Source: Halichondria panicea (lineage: Eukaryota; Porifera; Demospongiae; Suberitida; Halichondriidae). Taken from it: a stretch of 64,000 nucleotides of DNA. This document shows positions 13,585 to 25,793 of this stretch, piece after piece; the stretch's first letter is position 1, and each line of letters starts with the position of its first letter. The stretch covers positions 3,369,442 through 3,433,441 of the forward strand of contig NC_087392.1 in NCBI RefSeq assembly GCF_963675165.1. The letters run 5' to 3'. Below the pieces are notes generated by a model. That model was not told the origin of the DNA, searched no databases, and saw nothing but the letters and a program-made list of their open reading frames with translations. The position numbers and the translations under genes were made by a program.

Positions 13585-14112
13585 ACACTGGATCCTTAAA
13601 ATTGTTATCTACTAAGTACATATACACTTCCACGCAATTTTCTAAATAACTTGTCTTGGACAGCTTAATTATACGCAATATAGATTGTAATAATAATAAT
13701 TATAACTTTTATTTATTAGGAGCTGAAGCAGTCTGTTACGCCACAACTATGGACTACAGTGATGCCCGAGCCAATGTTTTCTAATCTGTTTTATGAACAT
13801 TCTGCACGACTTAATTACATACACGACTTAATTACATACACACAAAATTATCACACAATTACCATTAATTTTACCATAATAAACAGGCATTTGATACAAA
13901 TCATTGGGGATGCCATCAATGGTATCACGATTAATTTTGTGGGTGTTCCAATACACTTGAAAATTGTTGAGCTTTGAGCTATGATGGGTTGAAAGAGAAC
14001 TGCTAAACACCGCCTAATAGGTACATAATTATACGTATGTTTCCACTAATAAACTGCATGGTGCATGGCTTGTGAATTATGTTGGCGCAGCAGTAAAACC
14101 CTTGCATACATA

Positions 14113-14437
14113 TGTGACAGGGCCTAGGACAGGGCCTAGGAAAACAACCTTTATGGAGCAAACTAATTATATTGCTTAATTAAATAAATTAATTACAATA
14201 TACCTTCCTACCCCACCCCAAAATATTTTCGGGTGAAAGGGGGACCTACCGTTTTGAGAAACTAATCTATCTGCATACAAAAACAGCAATGGCTGCCTTG
14301 TAACGGCTATACAAAAAAAATTGAAGTTACTTCTTATGAAAGAAAACCAAACCAAAATCGTAAAATAGCTCTAAATATTTTACTTTGTAGTGTACTGAAC
14401 ATTATTAGTTTGCTCGTTGTTTTCCAGCCCTGTCACA
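14113..14437. mobile_element. TA-target MITE of the TGTGACAG family
   Basis: Left end TGTGACAGGGCCTAGG, right end CCAGCCCTGTCACA, with TA immediately outside on both sides (14111-14112 and 14438-14439). That fits Tc1/mariner-type insertion. The left terminus contains a 12-bp tandem duplication (ACAGGGCCTAGG twice, 14117-14140) absent from the right terminus. No coding capacity. Confidence 0.75.
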
Positions 14438-17229
14438 TAATTATACATGAAATAAATTATAAGGAGTCTTCATTTGTTTACTTGAACACTCTAGTTGTGC
14501 CTCAACTCTCTACATGCGCATTAACACTGAAATGTAACACACACCACGTTATTGACATTCGTACACATACCACATTAGCATGTGAAGTGCCATACAGAAA
14601 ACTCCTCCCACTTTCTTTACCTGCAGCCTATGTACCTACAATATTATTTATACATGATGGTATGTATAATTATGACCATGCAGACTTTGTAATGAGAGGA
14701 AGCTGAACACTATACTCGGAGACCTTTTTTTAGCAGTCACTATATATATCGCAGTCACTATATATATCACACTATATATATCACCTTTCATTTCTTCGAC
14801 TGCCTCAAGGTAGAAACGCGAAATAATCATTGCAAACGCAGCCAGACGATTTTACGGCTGAGGTTGTACTACGAAGCATCAAAATTGCATGCAAATATTT
14901 ATATACAGTGGAACCTCAAAACTCATTGCACGTGACGATGGGAGAACACCTACTCTGCCAAGAGACAGTATCGTTTTTTTGACGTTTGTGCTGTTGAGAT
15001 ATTTTACCTATATAGATGGACTATGTAGCATGGCTTAGTCAGGGTGTACATGTAGGAGGTGTTGGTTAAGTTTGGTTAAGTTGGCTGAATCGGCTGTATC
15101 GTCTGAAAGAGAAGGTACCCTGAGAAGGCCTTTGGTTCAACTAAGTTGGTTCAACTAAGTATGTGTATAAAATACGTTTAAATTGTTCACATCATTATGC
15201 CTCGAGGTGTAGCCGCATGAGGGATACGATAAAGCAGACTGTGTGTGTGTGTGTGTGTGCCAGCAGTAAGTGTGTGCCAGCAGTAACTGTATTGCAACGA
15301 AAACTAACAGCACGTTCTCTTGGATTTTGATAGCAACCTTCTTTCTAGACCCTAGTTTGAAGGCCTATTCAGTTAGCCTTGCACTAAAGTTTTTGTTAGC
15401 TACAAGACTCAGATAAAACAGCTAGCTAGCAGTAGCCATTTGTGAAATTGACCTCTTGACCTCTTTGGACACACCCTTTTATTATTCTTGTAGATGTAGA
15501 TGTAATGCGCATGCGCGCTCATTCCGAGAAAATAATATCCAAGATATCCTCATGTTCCTCATGTTTTTCTATATTATTCTATATTATATACACTGAACTG
15601 GAAGATCTTCGTCCTGGTAAGCCACATAATAAATAATGCATGTTTTCTTTAATACTTTTAAGCGAAAGCAAAAACATGGCAAGAGGCAGCGCCAGCTTGA
15701 ACACTAGGCCAGCTTGAACACTAGTTATATTATTTTATTGCTTTTTAATAAGTGCTGACATCAGTGTTTTACATTCAAATTGCACAGGAAGCGAACCGAC
15801 TGTGCAAATATTTGCACACTTGTTATTACACATAGGAAGTGATTATTATTTGGAGTTTGTCAGTGTTCATTTTTAATGCATAAAACAGTTGGGAGTGGGC
15901 GGAGTATTGCACATGTATATTGTACATGTAGAAGTGTGCTGCTTCAAAAACGGTTTTCTTCAGTCACTGGATCACTGGCTGGAGCATGATAGAAAGCAAG
16001 CACATGCTGTTTATCGTTCAGCCATTTTCAAAATCAAAATTGTCAACGTTTTTCTTGTCTTTTTTTCTTGTCTGTTCTCTACAAAATCTTTAAGTAGCTT
16101 ATTTCTTTGATTTCTTTGTTCTCTGGGAGAACTCAATTTTGTTGCTACGCATTCTTCTGTTCTTCTGGTTGATAAATGCGCAGATTCAACCTGCATTTTG
16201 GTTGCCAAGCATTATCCCATGGGTACTGATGATTATCACTCGTCCGACTGTGCCTTGCAGGCACTCGTGCACTCGTGCACAAACTCGTGATAATCCATAG
16301 GATAATAATATCATTACCATTTTTGGAATATTGGAGCTTGCAACATGGCAGCAAGACACAGACAACTCCTAAAAACCGTCAAAAATAGTGTGCAAAACAC
16401 ATAATAAACCATCGATAAAGCTTACAAAACTCACAAGAGGAAATGCTGGTGGTAAGTCATCCTAGTATTGGAAGCCGCGTCCACCTTGAAAATAATAACA
16501 ACTAAACTGTGACAACAAAACACAACACAACACACTTTCTTCCTTAGTTCATTCCTTAGAGCCCCACACTTCAGACACTTTTCTTTTCTTTCCACTCGTT
16601 CTTTTTCCACTCGTTCTTTTCTATGAAGACAGGGGTTGACTATAAATAAAAACAACTATTATGTTTGTATAGGCTGTTGAATGAATAGGCTGTTGTAAAT
16701 CACTGTGTACCCACCACGAGGAATTGGGATCACTTCATTGTTTACCATCTACTCGAAGCAACTCAAAACCACTCAAACCACCAGGATGTTAGCTTAGGAT
16801 TGTCTAATATCTCCAATTTGATCTTCTAGATCGAGTGTTGAAACCCCTTGTACCTTGTATATACTTGTACCTTGTATATATAGTAGTGGCCCAAGCTAGA
16901 GTCTGTAATTTTACTTAAAAATAGTACTAGTGGAACAGCTGTATTGGAAGTCATACCATTACTATTTGAAAAGGTAAGCTCTTAGGTACCTGTTGATAGG
17001 CGACTTAAATTGAACAACATTTTTGTGAGTTTTCTTTGTTGTAGAGGTTCTTCTTTGGCAATGCTGTTTCATCACACAGTTTCATCACACATCGGAGCCT
17101 CTCCACAATGTTGCGATACGTAACTTTCCAATTGTCCTGCCACTTCTCTAGCATGTGCATCTTGGTTGCATGTGCATCTTGGTTGCTTGAGGAAACGTTG
17201 TCATTTTACATGGTCATTTTACATGGTAC
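14438..17229. other. Gene-free stretch with repeat fragments
   Basis: No gene is supported. Contents: CAGTGGAACCTC at about 14907, typical of pogo/Tigger-like element ends; the TTATGCCTCGAGGTGTAGCC core at about 15196 followed by a short (GT)n run at 15241-15259; and several short tandem duplications, for example the 17-bp unit GCATGTGCATCTTGGTT twice at 17151-17184. Confidence 0.5.
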
Positions 17230-18590
17230 AATTTAAATTTACCTAGGGAAGCAATTTGCTGAATAGAGGAACTTCCGCTGGACTATGGGTGGCGTGGCTC
17301 ATAACTGCTTGCAACGGCAATGTAATATTCGGAGTCCACGACCTTGCTCCTCTAATGGACATACCGACATGATTGATGATCGGAACGATAGTCGGCATCT
17401 TAGCCAGCACAATACTACGTAGGGAAAGTGATGCCAGTCTCTTGTAAAATAATGTGTTGGCTAGCCCCCCTGTGGCAGAAAGGTACAAGTGTGTAAAGGC
17501 ATGTAGGCCCGCTTTTGATCCGAGTTGGGTATGTCTGGCCGTGCTCCACCCTGGCGGTTGGCTGAGGCACCTCTCAGAGCTTCCTGTGACACAGAAAAGG
17601 CCCTGATCTGGTTGTGCCCCCGTTGTGCCCCCTAGCACAGGGCTCAATCTGAGTGCAAACACCAATGGTATGGCAGTGAGCCATGTTGATGTTCTTGATG
17701 GAATGTCTATCCCAAGGCTTGCTGGTAGAGCAAACAATGTGTCATTCCTGTCAGTGCTGGAAGAAGATCTGAGCTAAGCGCATTGTCAATAGGGGGAGGG
17801 GTGGTGCCAGCGTTTTACGCTGCATGCCAGGCTCTTCACATTCTTTGACCTTCAACTATTCTCTAGGGGACTCCCAGGTATGGTTTGCCATCAGTTGTTA
17901 CGTTCACACCTGTGCCGGTGAAGATGCAGTCCTTCTTGGTAATCAACCATGTCTTCGATGCGCCTGCTGTAGTTAATTTGTCCCACCATTCACGTAGTTC
18001 TGTAATTTTTCCCACGGCTGCGGCATACCATATCTGTTTGTAGTTTCCCAGTGGCATCGCAAGTGGGTCTCCCTGAGTGGTTCCCTCTTGAGATAGTAAT
18101 GTGTCTCCATCCACGAACAGTTCGGTGGGGGCTCTGTAATTGTTAATTAGTATGATGGCGAGGGGTGGACACAGTCTTCGTATTACTTGTCTGTTAAGGG
18201 CAGGAGCAGGAGCACACCTTCGTTGTGCATCCACATCCAGCGGTGTCTTGTATGTCCTGCCTAGCCTGCCTAGTAATGGAGAGGACTGCTTTAGCAATAA
18301 TTAATCCGTCTGGCAGTGTCTCCAACACCTATAGGACGTACACCTGGACGTACACCTGGGGTTTTGTCCAGGGCGATAAGCCTGCAGGGTGAGATAGATT
18401 TGGGATCAATATAAGATGTGCAGATCCCCAGAGCGAGCGAGTTGCATATGTCAGCAGAGGACCTTTATATGATGTACATATTCTTCTCCAACCGTGTGCG
18501 TCTATGCCCGATGGTCCCGATGGTCCTGCTGAGCCGGTGGTCCTCGGTCTTATGGTGCTAGCATCAATAGAGTCAAAGATAACAGGGTTT
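17230..18590 (-). pseudogene. Reverse transcriptase of a decayed retroelement
   Basis: Read on the minus strand, successive pieces match an RVT_1-type polymerase in order: VIFDSIDASTIRPR and [20 protein letters not shown] (about 18580-18460), [14 protein letters not shown] and [10 protein letters not shown] (about 18390-18300), then EGTTQGDPLAMP, YKQIWYA..AVGKITELREWW and SKTWLITK (18100-17930). A C-terminal part follows with FYKRLASL and SIRGARS (about 17480-17330). The catalytic YADD box has lost its Asp pair. Frames change several times, so it is dead. Two in-frame tandem duplications (PGVRPGVRP and GPSGPSG) lie in conserved motifs. Probably a non-LTR element; the clade is not assigned. 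Confidence 0.85.
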
Positions 18591-18734
18591 AGTTAGGTTG
18601 GGGATTGGAATGTATGATGCATTCTGTTTTGGCCGGTTGGCCGCTGTGGGGGAGTTTGGGTATCGGTCAGGTGAAGAGTGCCACCTTTCGCAGATCCTTT
18701 ATTTTTTTTTATGAGGTTATTATTCTGTTAATGT

Positions 18735-19400
18735 GATGTGTGGCTGTTAGAAGAACCGTCCAGAGTACAGGTCCTCTTGTTGTGACCACAGCGTCTGGGT
18801 CTCTTGGCAGGGGGTGGATGGCTGGGAGAGGAGGGAGGCTGTCGACTGTCTGGCCGTGGAGCAGATGGTTCTGGACACGTAATGTCTTGATCAGCGACAG
18901 AGCAGAACTTATCTTAGAGGTACCGAAGTGACATACCCTTGGGCACAATCTCTGAAGGCATCTCATCCTGATTCAGCTCAACACCATCCTTCAGAATGTT
19001 GTGCTCCTTCCCCATAGAGTCGCTGTGCTTCTTGGTGGGAACAACACCTGGCTTACTGGACATCACATGGAAATGATGAATGACCTTGATCTCTGGGAGT
19101 TTCCTAAACATTGGTGCAAAGAAACTTGTACATCTGAACCACAACTCCACCGTTGCTATCCACTACAAGCTGGGCTTTGTTGCAAGTGGTCGACCCCTCC
19201 ACGTAATAACAGTGTAACAAATGTAATGTACCGTCAACCTGGCTGACTAATATTTGTACGGGGCGAGTGGCGTGTTGACTGCACGAGGTGGCAGGTCCAA
19301 CACAGATCTGTCATTGGCTTCGTTACTACGACAAGCTGTCTCCACAGTTTCGCAGCTAAGCCAGGAACTCTACCGGGAGCATTCTGGGCGTCGTACGAAG
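18735..19400 (-). pseudogene. ORF1-like fragment with zinc-knuckle-like C-terminus
   Basis: Minus-strand pieces in order: SVLDLPPRAVNTPLAPYKY (about 19320), VDGTLHLLHCYYVEGSTTC and QLVVDSNGG (about 19220-19150), HHFHVMSSKPGVV and PKGMSLRYL (about 19070-18920), then a Pro-rich stretch ending KRPRRCGHNKRTC (about 18790-18755). The Cys/His tail looks like a degenerate knuckle. The pieces are in different frames. It lies upstream of, and on the same strand as, the reverse transcriptase, so it may be ORF1 of the same retroelement. I recognise this type of sequence from invertebrate mobile-element ORFs but cannot name a family. Confidence 0.45.
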
Positions 19401-20999
19401 ATAATCATTAGTTTTTGGCACTCTTACAACAAGGTGTTAGCTGGTAGTCGGTGCTTGTTGCCATGTATCCGTCAGGAGAGTACCGAGCCGTGATTTCCTT
19501 AAAAATGTGTGTTAAGTGTTTTATGTATGGTTTTATGTATGGTGTTTTATGAGTGTGGGTGTGGGTGTGCGTGTATTTGCGTATAGATTTCTTGATGTGG
19601 ACTATTAATCATAGTTTACGTGTGTTTGGATTTCTATGACGCTAAAAATAAATACACATGTACCTTATCAAGAAATACATACGCAACTAGTGTGCTTGCG
19701 TTTGCGTTGATGTGTACATGTAAGCGGATATGTACACTAAGCGGATATGTACACAAACAAATCCATACGCAAACGCACACTAAACGTGTGTGTGTGTATT
19801 TGTTGTTACAAAACGTACCTAAACAATGAATAAATCTGAACTTTCGACACACAGGTTGCCCTTCTTCTTCCTCTGTGCCGGTGTGTCCTCTGTGCCGGTG
19901 TGTGTCAAGAGTCAAGAGTCAACTACCACACCATCGCTACGATTAGTGCAGGCTGAACCAAAAGAGCCATGAGCCATGTCGTTCCGTGCAGGCCATTCTC
20001 ATGTGAGTAGTTGTAATGTGAGTAGTGAACTGTTTTGAGCAGGGGCAGACGTGTGCATCCACAGGTGTTCCGCACAAAAGTTGTATCTTCAATGACTGGA
20101 GTGATCCGTGCAAGTGCTGCTTCTAGTAGATTTGGATCTGTTTCAGGTGTGGTACTATCTTCGCTATCTTCGTCATCATCTAAACAAAGGAAAGAACCTT
20201 TTAATTAAAATTTTATTTCTTACCTTGCAGCGAGAAGCCAGTAGCGTAAGCCATCAAGCCATCAATTATCAACCGGGGTTTGCGCCTTGCGTTATATCTC
20301 AGGCTAGTTTCTACATGTCTATATACGAGCCGTCAATTAGTTATCGTCCACAGCTATCTGCTATCTATTATCTATTATCGGTCCTATTATCGGTCCTATT
20401 ATCGACTAGCTACAGCAAAGTGTGCCGTTACTCAGCAACAAGGCAAATTTCAAGCACACCATCATTCTCAGCAGGTCTGACAAACCCTTTACCAAATAAT
20501 CTTATTTTTGTGCAATAAATTTGACAACTGTACATCAATTATACGCCGCACACTATATACTACTTAACACCACAGTAGCTGACTCTAGCAGAGAGGACAA
20601 CGTTTGTTGCCAATAGAGCTGTCCGTATTGTGCAAAATCAAACTCGTCAAACACTTCTCAATAGGTCGAAGTACTCTCGCATATTTTCAGCATTAATAGC
20701 ATCCATGCGTACTCCAGCAGTAGACTCACCAGCTAAGACTTGCATAAAGTTCCCATTCGTTATTGTTTTGGAAAGGGTATATTTTGGATATATTTGTATC
20801 CCTTTATAATTATAGAACAAATTAGAACAAACTGCAAATCAATGAAATATTGGAAAAAGTGGGTGTGGTTTTCATGCATTCTGTACCCATAGCAACTTAT
20901 TTGTTATTCATTAGGAGTCACATGAGACCTTACTGACTGTCATGTGCACTTTGTACTCTACTGAACGATGCGCGTGCGCACCTGGAAACTGCAAGGCAC
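19401..20999. other. Gene-free stretch
   Basis: No coding region is supported; the open frames here lack splice context or recognisable motifs. Short tandem duplications include AAGCGGATATGTACACT twice near 19720-19752 and GGTCCTATTATC twice near 20379-20402. Confidence 0.5.
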
Positions 21000-21846
21000 T
21001 TAACCCTTTCCCGGCTTTAGCCGTCATACGGTAGTGATAATTTTCAAAAATCGTTGTGGGCGCTGTGTTGGAGCTATGCGCACGCTGTAGGTACCAGCAC
21101 ATGCGCATTGGGCTGCTCTTTCACGTGGTATCTTTAAACGCTTCATGCAGTACTGTCGAAAGAAAAGTGACCGTTTGATAAGGCTACAAGATCTTTGTAG
21201 TACAACCTCTGCGAGGTTCTAGGGCAGCTAGACAGTGATGCTTATGGCCTTGTTGAGTAAGAGGACAGTGACTGAGATCTACTTTTCAGAGGTCTCTACT
21301 TTTCAGAGGTCAAGCTATAAATATAGAGGCTGAAGAGCCGGAGGAAGAAGCTCCTGAGCATGAACCAAAGTCCTGGACCTTGTAAGTAAGTATGGAGTAT
21401 CATATGGAGTATCATATGTAGTCTGGATAGCTTCAGTATGGTATGCTTAGTACACAAGTGGGCCACCATTGAACTTGTAAACCTGTGTGTAGGTGAAGAA
21501 AACATTTCCCGGGAAAAGAGCGTCTGCCGATACGACCTCGCAGAGAAGTTTCTGCTGATCCTGATTGAACCATGTTACCGAGAACACTTACGTAGTGTCT
21601 TTAGTTACTTCATGCCTTCATACAATATTGTTTATGTTCATAATTGTGAAATGTGTAAAAAATCGTTAATTAGTGGGGGGTGGTCAGTTGCTAGGTAATG
21701 ATGATGATGTCATGGTACCCCCAGGATCTGGGCTACCTGTAGGAAATAGTTGCAAGTGATTGCAAGTGATAACAATGCATTGTTCATGAGATATGTATTT
21801 TTAAAGAAGTATTTTGTTTTTTTAATTAAAGCCGGGAAAGGGTTAA
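21000..21846. mobile_element. piggyBac-type non-autonomous element, family 1, copy C
   Basis: TTAACCCTTTCCCGGCTTT at the left and AAAGCCGGGAAAGGGTTAA at the right are perfect inverted repeats including TTAA. The interior matches copies A and B (GTGTTGGAGCTATGC, GTACCAGCACATGCGC, TTTCCCGGGAAAAG). No transposase ORF. Confidence 0.9.
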
Positions 21847-22744
21847 TTGATGAAAAACTACAAGGTTGTAGGTTGTAAGTGGCAACACATGTACTGACCA
21901 CCAGATAGTTGTCTTCTAAGTGTAACCTACAGCAGTGCAGAGCAACTGTCATACTAGTGTTTGCACAGCAACAGGTAAAATTACCAACATGATATAATTA
22001 GTCCTAAACATGACACAAAATTAACGAATAATTATTGTACAGTAAAACATTTTCCACCATGTATTAAACAAAACAACATAATGACAACATTTACATCAAC
22101 CTTTAACATCAACCTTTAACTTGATCTAAGGCCCTCAAAGTCGGACATTTTCTTGCTCGGATGATCTCCTTGAGTTCGAAATGATTCAGAGGCAACCGGC
22201 AACTCATCCAAAATCATACTATTATTTATCATACACACAAGAAGGCTCAGTGTGGGAAAGAATACAACCGTGATTGCACAATGGCTAGCCCACAGCGACA
22301 GCAATTGCTCTGTGTGCGAAGCACTCCCAATGTTAGTGGGAGGCCAAAGAAGCACACTAATAGCTCCCAAGAAACAGTCGTATCTCCACACGATGTTTGG
22401 TTGAGCTGAAGGTGTGCCGTACTGTGTGTGTGCCGTACTGTGTGTGCTGATGTTTGTGTCAATTTCCAAAACAACATCATGTCCTTGCTGCCATTTAGAG
22501 CAAGCAATAGATGTAAGCAAGAGTTCATTATGAACTCTTGGAGTAAGCCATAGGCGTACCTGTGATGCATACATCCAATGCGGCTTTCAACCTCATCAGG
22601 CGAAGTAATTTCCACTTTCTCACTGATCCGTTACTCTTCCATACCATGGACATTAGGCTAACTGTATAAGACAATACGAAACTGCATGTGATCACTTACT
22701 ATTTAATTGTCACCTAAGTACTTGCTATACTCTTGAGCTCTCAC
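21847..22744. other. No clear gene; possible 3' exons of the DUF3987-like gene
   Basis: Two overlapping minus-strand open frames (22116-22574 and 22247-22615) lie just downstream of the DUF3987-like exons and could hold its 3' exons, but I see no conserved motif to fix a frame. The rest shows nothing. Confidence 0.25.
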
Positions 22745-23514
22745 CAATTGATGCAGTGAAATCTGTGTCAATTCGTTGAAGATCATCAAATGGTATGGGG
22801 GTGGCACTCGGTACAAGCCACATGAAGCGCCCATTTGAAGTGTTCTCTATAAGGCCTCTCGCCTCTCGCAACAGCAGGCTGCGTGAACAGTGAACAGTGA
22901 ACTCCTTGTGAAGAAGTTTGCATCACCTGAAACTGAATAAAAGAACATAAAGGTATGAGATAAAGGTATGAGATATCTCAAGTTAAATTGAACTCTGGGC
23001 CCTAGCTTCTATACGTAACGTAGTTTACAGAATGACTAAATAAGGCCATGATTTAGTCCATGAAACAGAAAAGACTATAAACTAACACCTTCAGTATTTA
23101 ATCAAAATGTGTAAGATCTAGCTAGTTTTGAATGCACAGAATAAACTTACCTCCATACAATTGAAGGAATGTTGAAGGAAAAGGAATGTTGAAGGAATGT
23201 GCTGACTTGCTGTGAATCAGTCACGCTGCGTCCTCGGCATACATTAACCTGTGCCAAGAACATCGACAGTTCGTCCCAGCAATTTTCCGTGGCTTCTCGA
23301 ATGACTGGTCATCGGAAAGCCAAAAGTGTCCATCATTTCCAGCACACTGAGTACGAGCTCTTCTGACCAGGAATTTGCACAATGTGGACTTTCCTGAACC
23401 AGTCGGCATACAAATAGCCACCCACACCAGTACTGGTTCCACCCAATCGATTCCTTCAACTTCAATGTCAGAGTGTGAAGCAACAAAACCAATTATCATA
23501 ATCAAACCAGCCAA
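22745..23514 (-). pseudogene. DUF3987-like P-loop protein, two exons
   Basis: Exon A (about 23514-23151) encodes WVAICMPTGSGKST, a Walker A motif, then FWLSDDQSFEK, HGKLLG, DELSMFLAQVNV and a tail that should read TFLQLYG before a GTAAGT donor at 23150. Exon B (22926-22745), after a TTTCAG acceptor, encodes SSLFTQPAVARGLIENTSNG, RFMWLVPSATPIPFDDLQ and a GTGAGA donor. The order matches DUF3987-type proteins common in cnidarian and sponge genomes. Several frame breaks exist. One is a 28-bp repeat insertion at 23161-23188 (TTGAAGGAATG unit) whose removal restores TFLQLYG. The 5' end was not found. The biochemical role is unknown; ATP binding is implied only by the P-loop. Confidence 0.65.
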
Positions 23515-24372
23515 AACAGCATCCAGTGGCTGCCAACTTGCTCAACATTCTGAGGAGATTACTTTATGTTATACGCCATGCCAAAAAACATGCGCAACCA
23601 TTATTTAACCAGTATATTGATCACCTGTGCAAGCTTGGGAGGTAGCTATGCGACCAACATAGCTACCAACTCAGGTATATTAAGGACTGGGACCTTCAAT
23701 TATTGCTGAATCAGCTAAAACGCAGCCACGCCCACGATTTTTAATATGTTTTGTGTGTAAAAATTTTGTGCAGCTACTTATCTTTTTTAGTTCTAAAAAC
23801 GGTGTTCTAAACCTTCCTTTTAGCTCTTCATTCTTAGTGTAGTAGGTAGTTCAAAGGCTTAAGCAGACATATCCGCTGGGAGAGAGCATCATGTTCTATT
23901 TAGAGTAAGTTATTAGCCTATAAAAATAAAAATGTCACTTATTGTCAGCTGTAAGACTAAGTTTTGTGCAAAATCTCACCTTTGGCCAAAGAAGTGGCTC
24001 TGAGAACACATCTTAGGCCTCTCCATGGCAGCATCATTACGCTTTTGTCTGTAACTCATTGTGTACACCCTTCTACAGATCAAATTGTCTGAGCACATGG
24101 GCAATACTTGATCCCATTGGTTAATATATTTATCACTGATGTGAGGGATCCCATTGGTTAATTTATTAACCGCGCTATTACTATATTTAGGGAGCACCAC
24201 ATGGAATCCCCTAGTACTATAAGCTTGAACACCCAGACTGAAACGCCACTGGTTACTTAACAGATCATACGTAACCAACATCTAAGAAGTACTTCAGTGA
24301 CGCATCAGTTCTCAGAAAACTGTTATTTGCGCTACCTGATGACTTAGAAGTCGCTACTCCACCAAGTCACAT
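23515..24372. other. No firm gene; one weak minus-strand ORF
   Basis: A 101-codon frame on the minus strand (23976-24281) lies upstream of the DUF3987-like exons and could be an earlier exon. It has no motif that I recognise. Nothing else is supported. Confidence 0.2.
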
Positions 24373-24683
24373 GTGATGGCTAGTCACAGGGAACATATGG
24401 ATATATTGTTTCTAGCGAAAATAGAGTATTACTGCAAGTTTAGCTTTAGGTATGCTGAAGGCTTGGATTCATCAAATGTGCATACTGAATGGATAGCTTT
24501 TGTGACGTACTATGATGAGCATCATGTTTGGTCCTCCAGTCCAACTCAAGTATGGGCTCGCTCTACACATCCTCGTCAATGTTCATTCGGCTGCCAGAAA
24601 TTAAACATAGAGTCGCGTATTGTGAACATAGTGTTGAGGTACTAGTTGCATCAATTTTGTCCAATTAAATTTTTATTGTATAA
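24373..24683 (+). pseudogene. C-terminal fragment of a mobile-element-type protein
   Basis: Plus strand: YCKFSFRYAEGLDSS, EWIAFVTYYDEHHVW and PTQVWARSTHPRQCSF (24433-24590). After a frame change it continues RLPEIKHRVAYCEHSVEVLV and ends at a stop at about 24681. It resembles the C-terminal part of uncharacterised ORFs repeated in sponge genomes; I cannot name the family. No start or splice sites are evident. Confidence 0.4.
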
Positions 24684-25119
24684 TTATAGTAGTGATGATA
24701 ATTATGATCAGCCAAAAAACCATAAATTATTGGTAAATACTATAATTATGTATATTAGAAAGCCCTGGTATTATTATACGCTGGATCCTATGCACATGGG
24801 AGCATCCATGCCATTTGCCGTTGAATATCAATGAGGTGTGCGTTGCATGCCTATTACGTGTATGACTGCATGTATAATAATTATTATGACTGATCTTGAG
24901 TTAGTCAGGAGAATAATTATACGTCTATCAAAATAATTATAATTATAAAGAATTATAGTGACTGTGTCACTGTCTTATACAGCTTAATTAATTACTGTGG
25001 AGATCTAGAATACAGACTTTGTACACTTTTGTTATCCTATGTACTAGACTTGTTTCATGCGGTCCAACGGATAACGAGATAGGCACCATCTAACGCAACA
25101 ATGTCTAACGCAACAATGT
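24684..25119. other. AT-rich spacer
   Basis: TAATTAT-rich sequence with no gene. A 15-bp tandem duplication (TCTAACGCAACAATG twice) lies at about 25089-25118, just before the next ORF. Confidence 0.4.
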
Positions 25120-25420
25120 ATGAAACGTGTTTTTCGTTCTGATGGAGACAGTGAAGAGAAGCGATTGTGTGACACTCCTCTTCCTATTGTGATTCTTTCT
25201 AAACTTGATACTTTTACAATAAAATGGAAAGACAGTGCTGATGACAAAGGGATCAACTTATTCAAGCCCGATACTATTAATGCCTTGAAAAATATTAAGC
25301 GACATTTCCGCTGGTTGCCTTTCGGGAATACCTCCTGGAGGAGGGACAAATAGAAACGAGAGCATTCTTTAATAGAAGTTGTATTGGCATTCTGCTTGCT
25401 TACGCACTACTAACAATGAT
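25120..25420 (+). pseudogene. Mobile-element ORF, segment 1
   Basis: Opens MKRVFRSDGDSEEKR, then PLPIVILSKLDTF, ADDKGINLF, INALKNIKRHF. After a one-base frame change near 25310 it reads GCLSGIPPGGGTNRNESIL, then after another change NRSCIGILLAYALLTMI up to the border of a MITE. The GCLSGIPPGGGTNRNE block is a signature I associate with a widespread invertebrate DNA-transposon ORF that lacks a common name. Reading resumes on the other side of the MITE. Confidence 0.6.
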
Positions 25421-25421
25421 A

Positions 25422-25793
25422 TGTGACAGGCTCTGGGAAAAAGGCCATATTGGAGCAGACTTGAGATTTTAAATACCAGCAAAGAATTGCCTATGCATTG
25501 ATATGCTTAGTTTGCAATACCTCTTTTCATGCCTGAGTTATGCGCGTTAGAAACTCAAAGTTCTGAAATAGCGGTACCCACTTAAAGATTGCTAAATTGG
25601 GAAAAGACAAAGCGCTTCGGTGGAACGCGTTGGATTCAGAGCATCAGATTTTACAGAGAGGTAGTAGAAAGACTGTAGATAACTATAAGCCAAGAAAAAT
25701 TATTATGAGATTATACACTGTAGTCTATAAATCTGGCTATTGCTCAATACCAATAACTGCTCCAATATGGCCTTTTTCCCAGAGCCTGTCACA
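25422..25793. mobile_element. TA-target MITE inside a coding region
   Basis: Perfect 35-bp terminal inverted repeats (left 25422-25456 begins TGTGACAGGCTCTGGG; right ends CCCAGAGCCTGTCACA at 25793), flanked on both sides by TA (25420-25421 and 25794-25795). Removing the element and one TA joins ...LLTMI to FYSHNNSKKF in the host ORF. There is no coding capacity. It shares the TGTGACAG terminus with the elements at 14113 and 29914. Confidence 0.9.

Noticed and set aside
19620-19915. Two overlapping ORFs on opposite strands
   Set aside because: Low-complexity CACA/GTGT text and tandem duplications; no motif or splice context.
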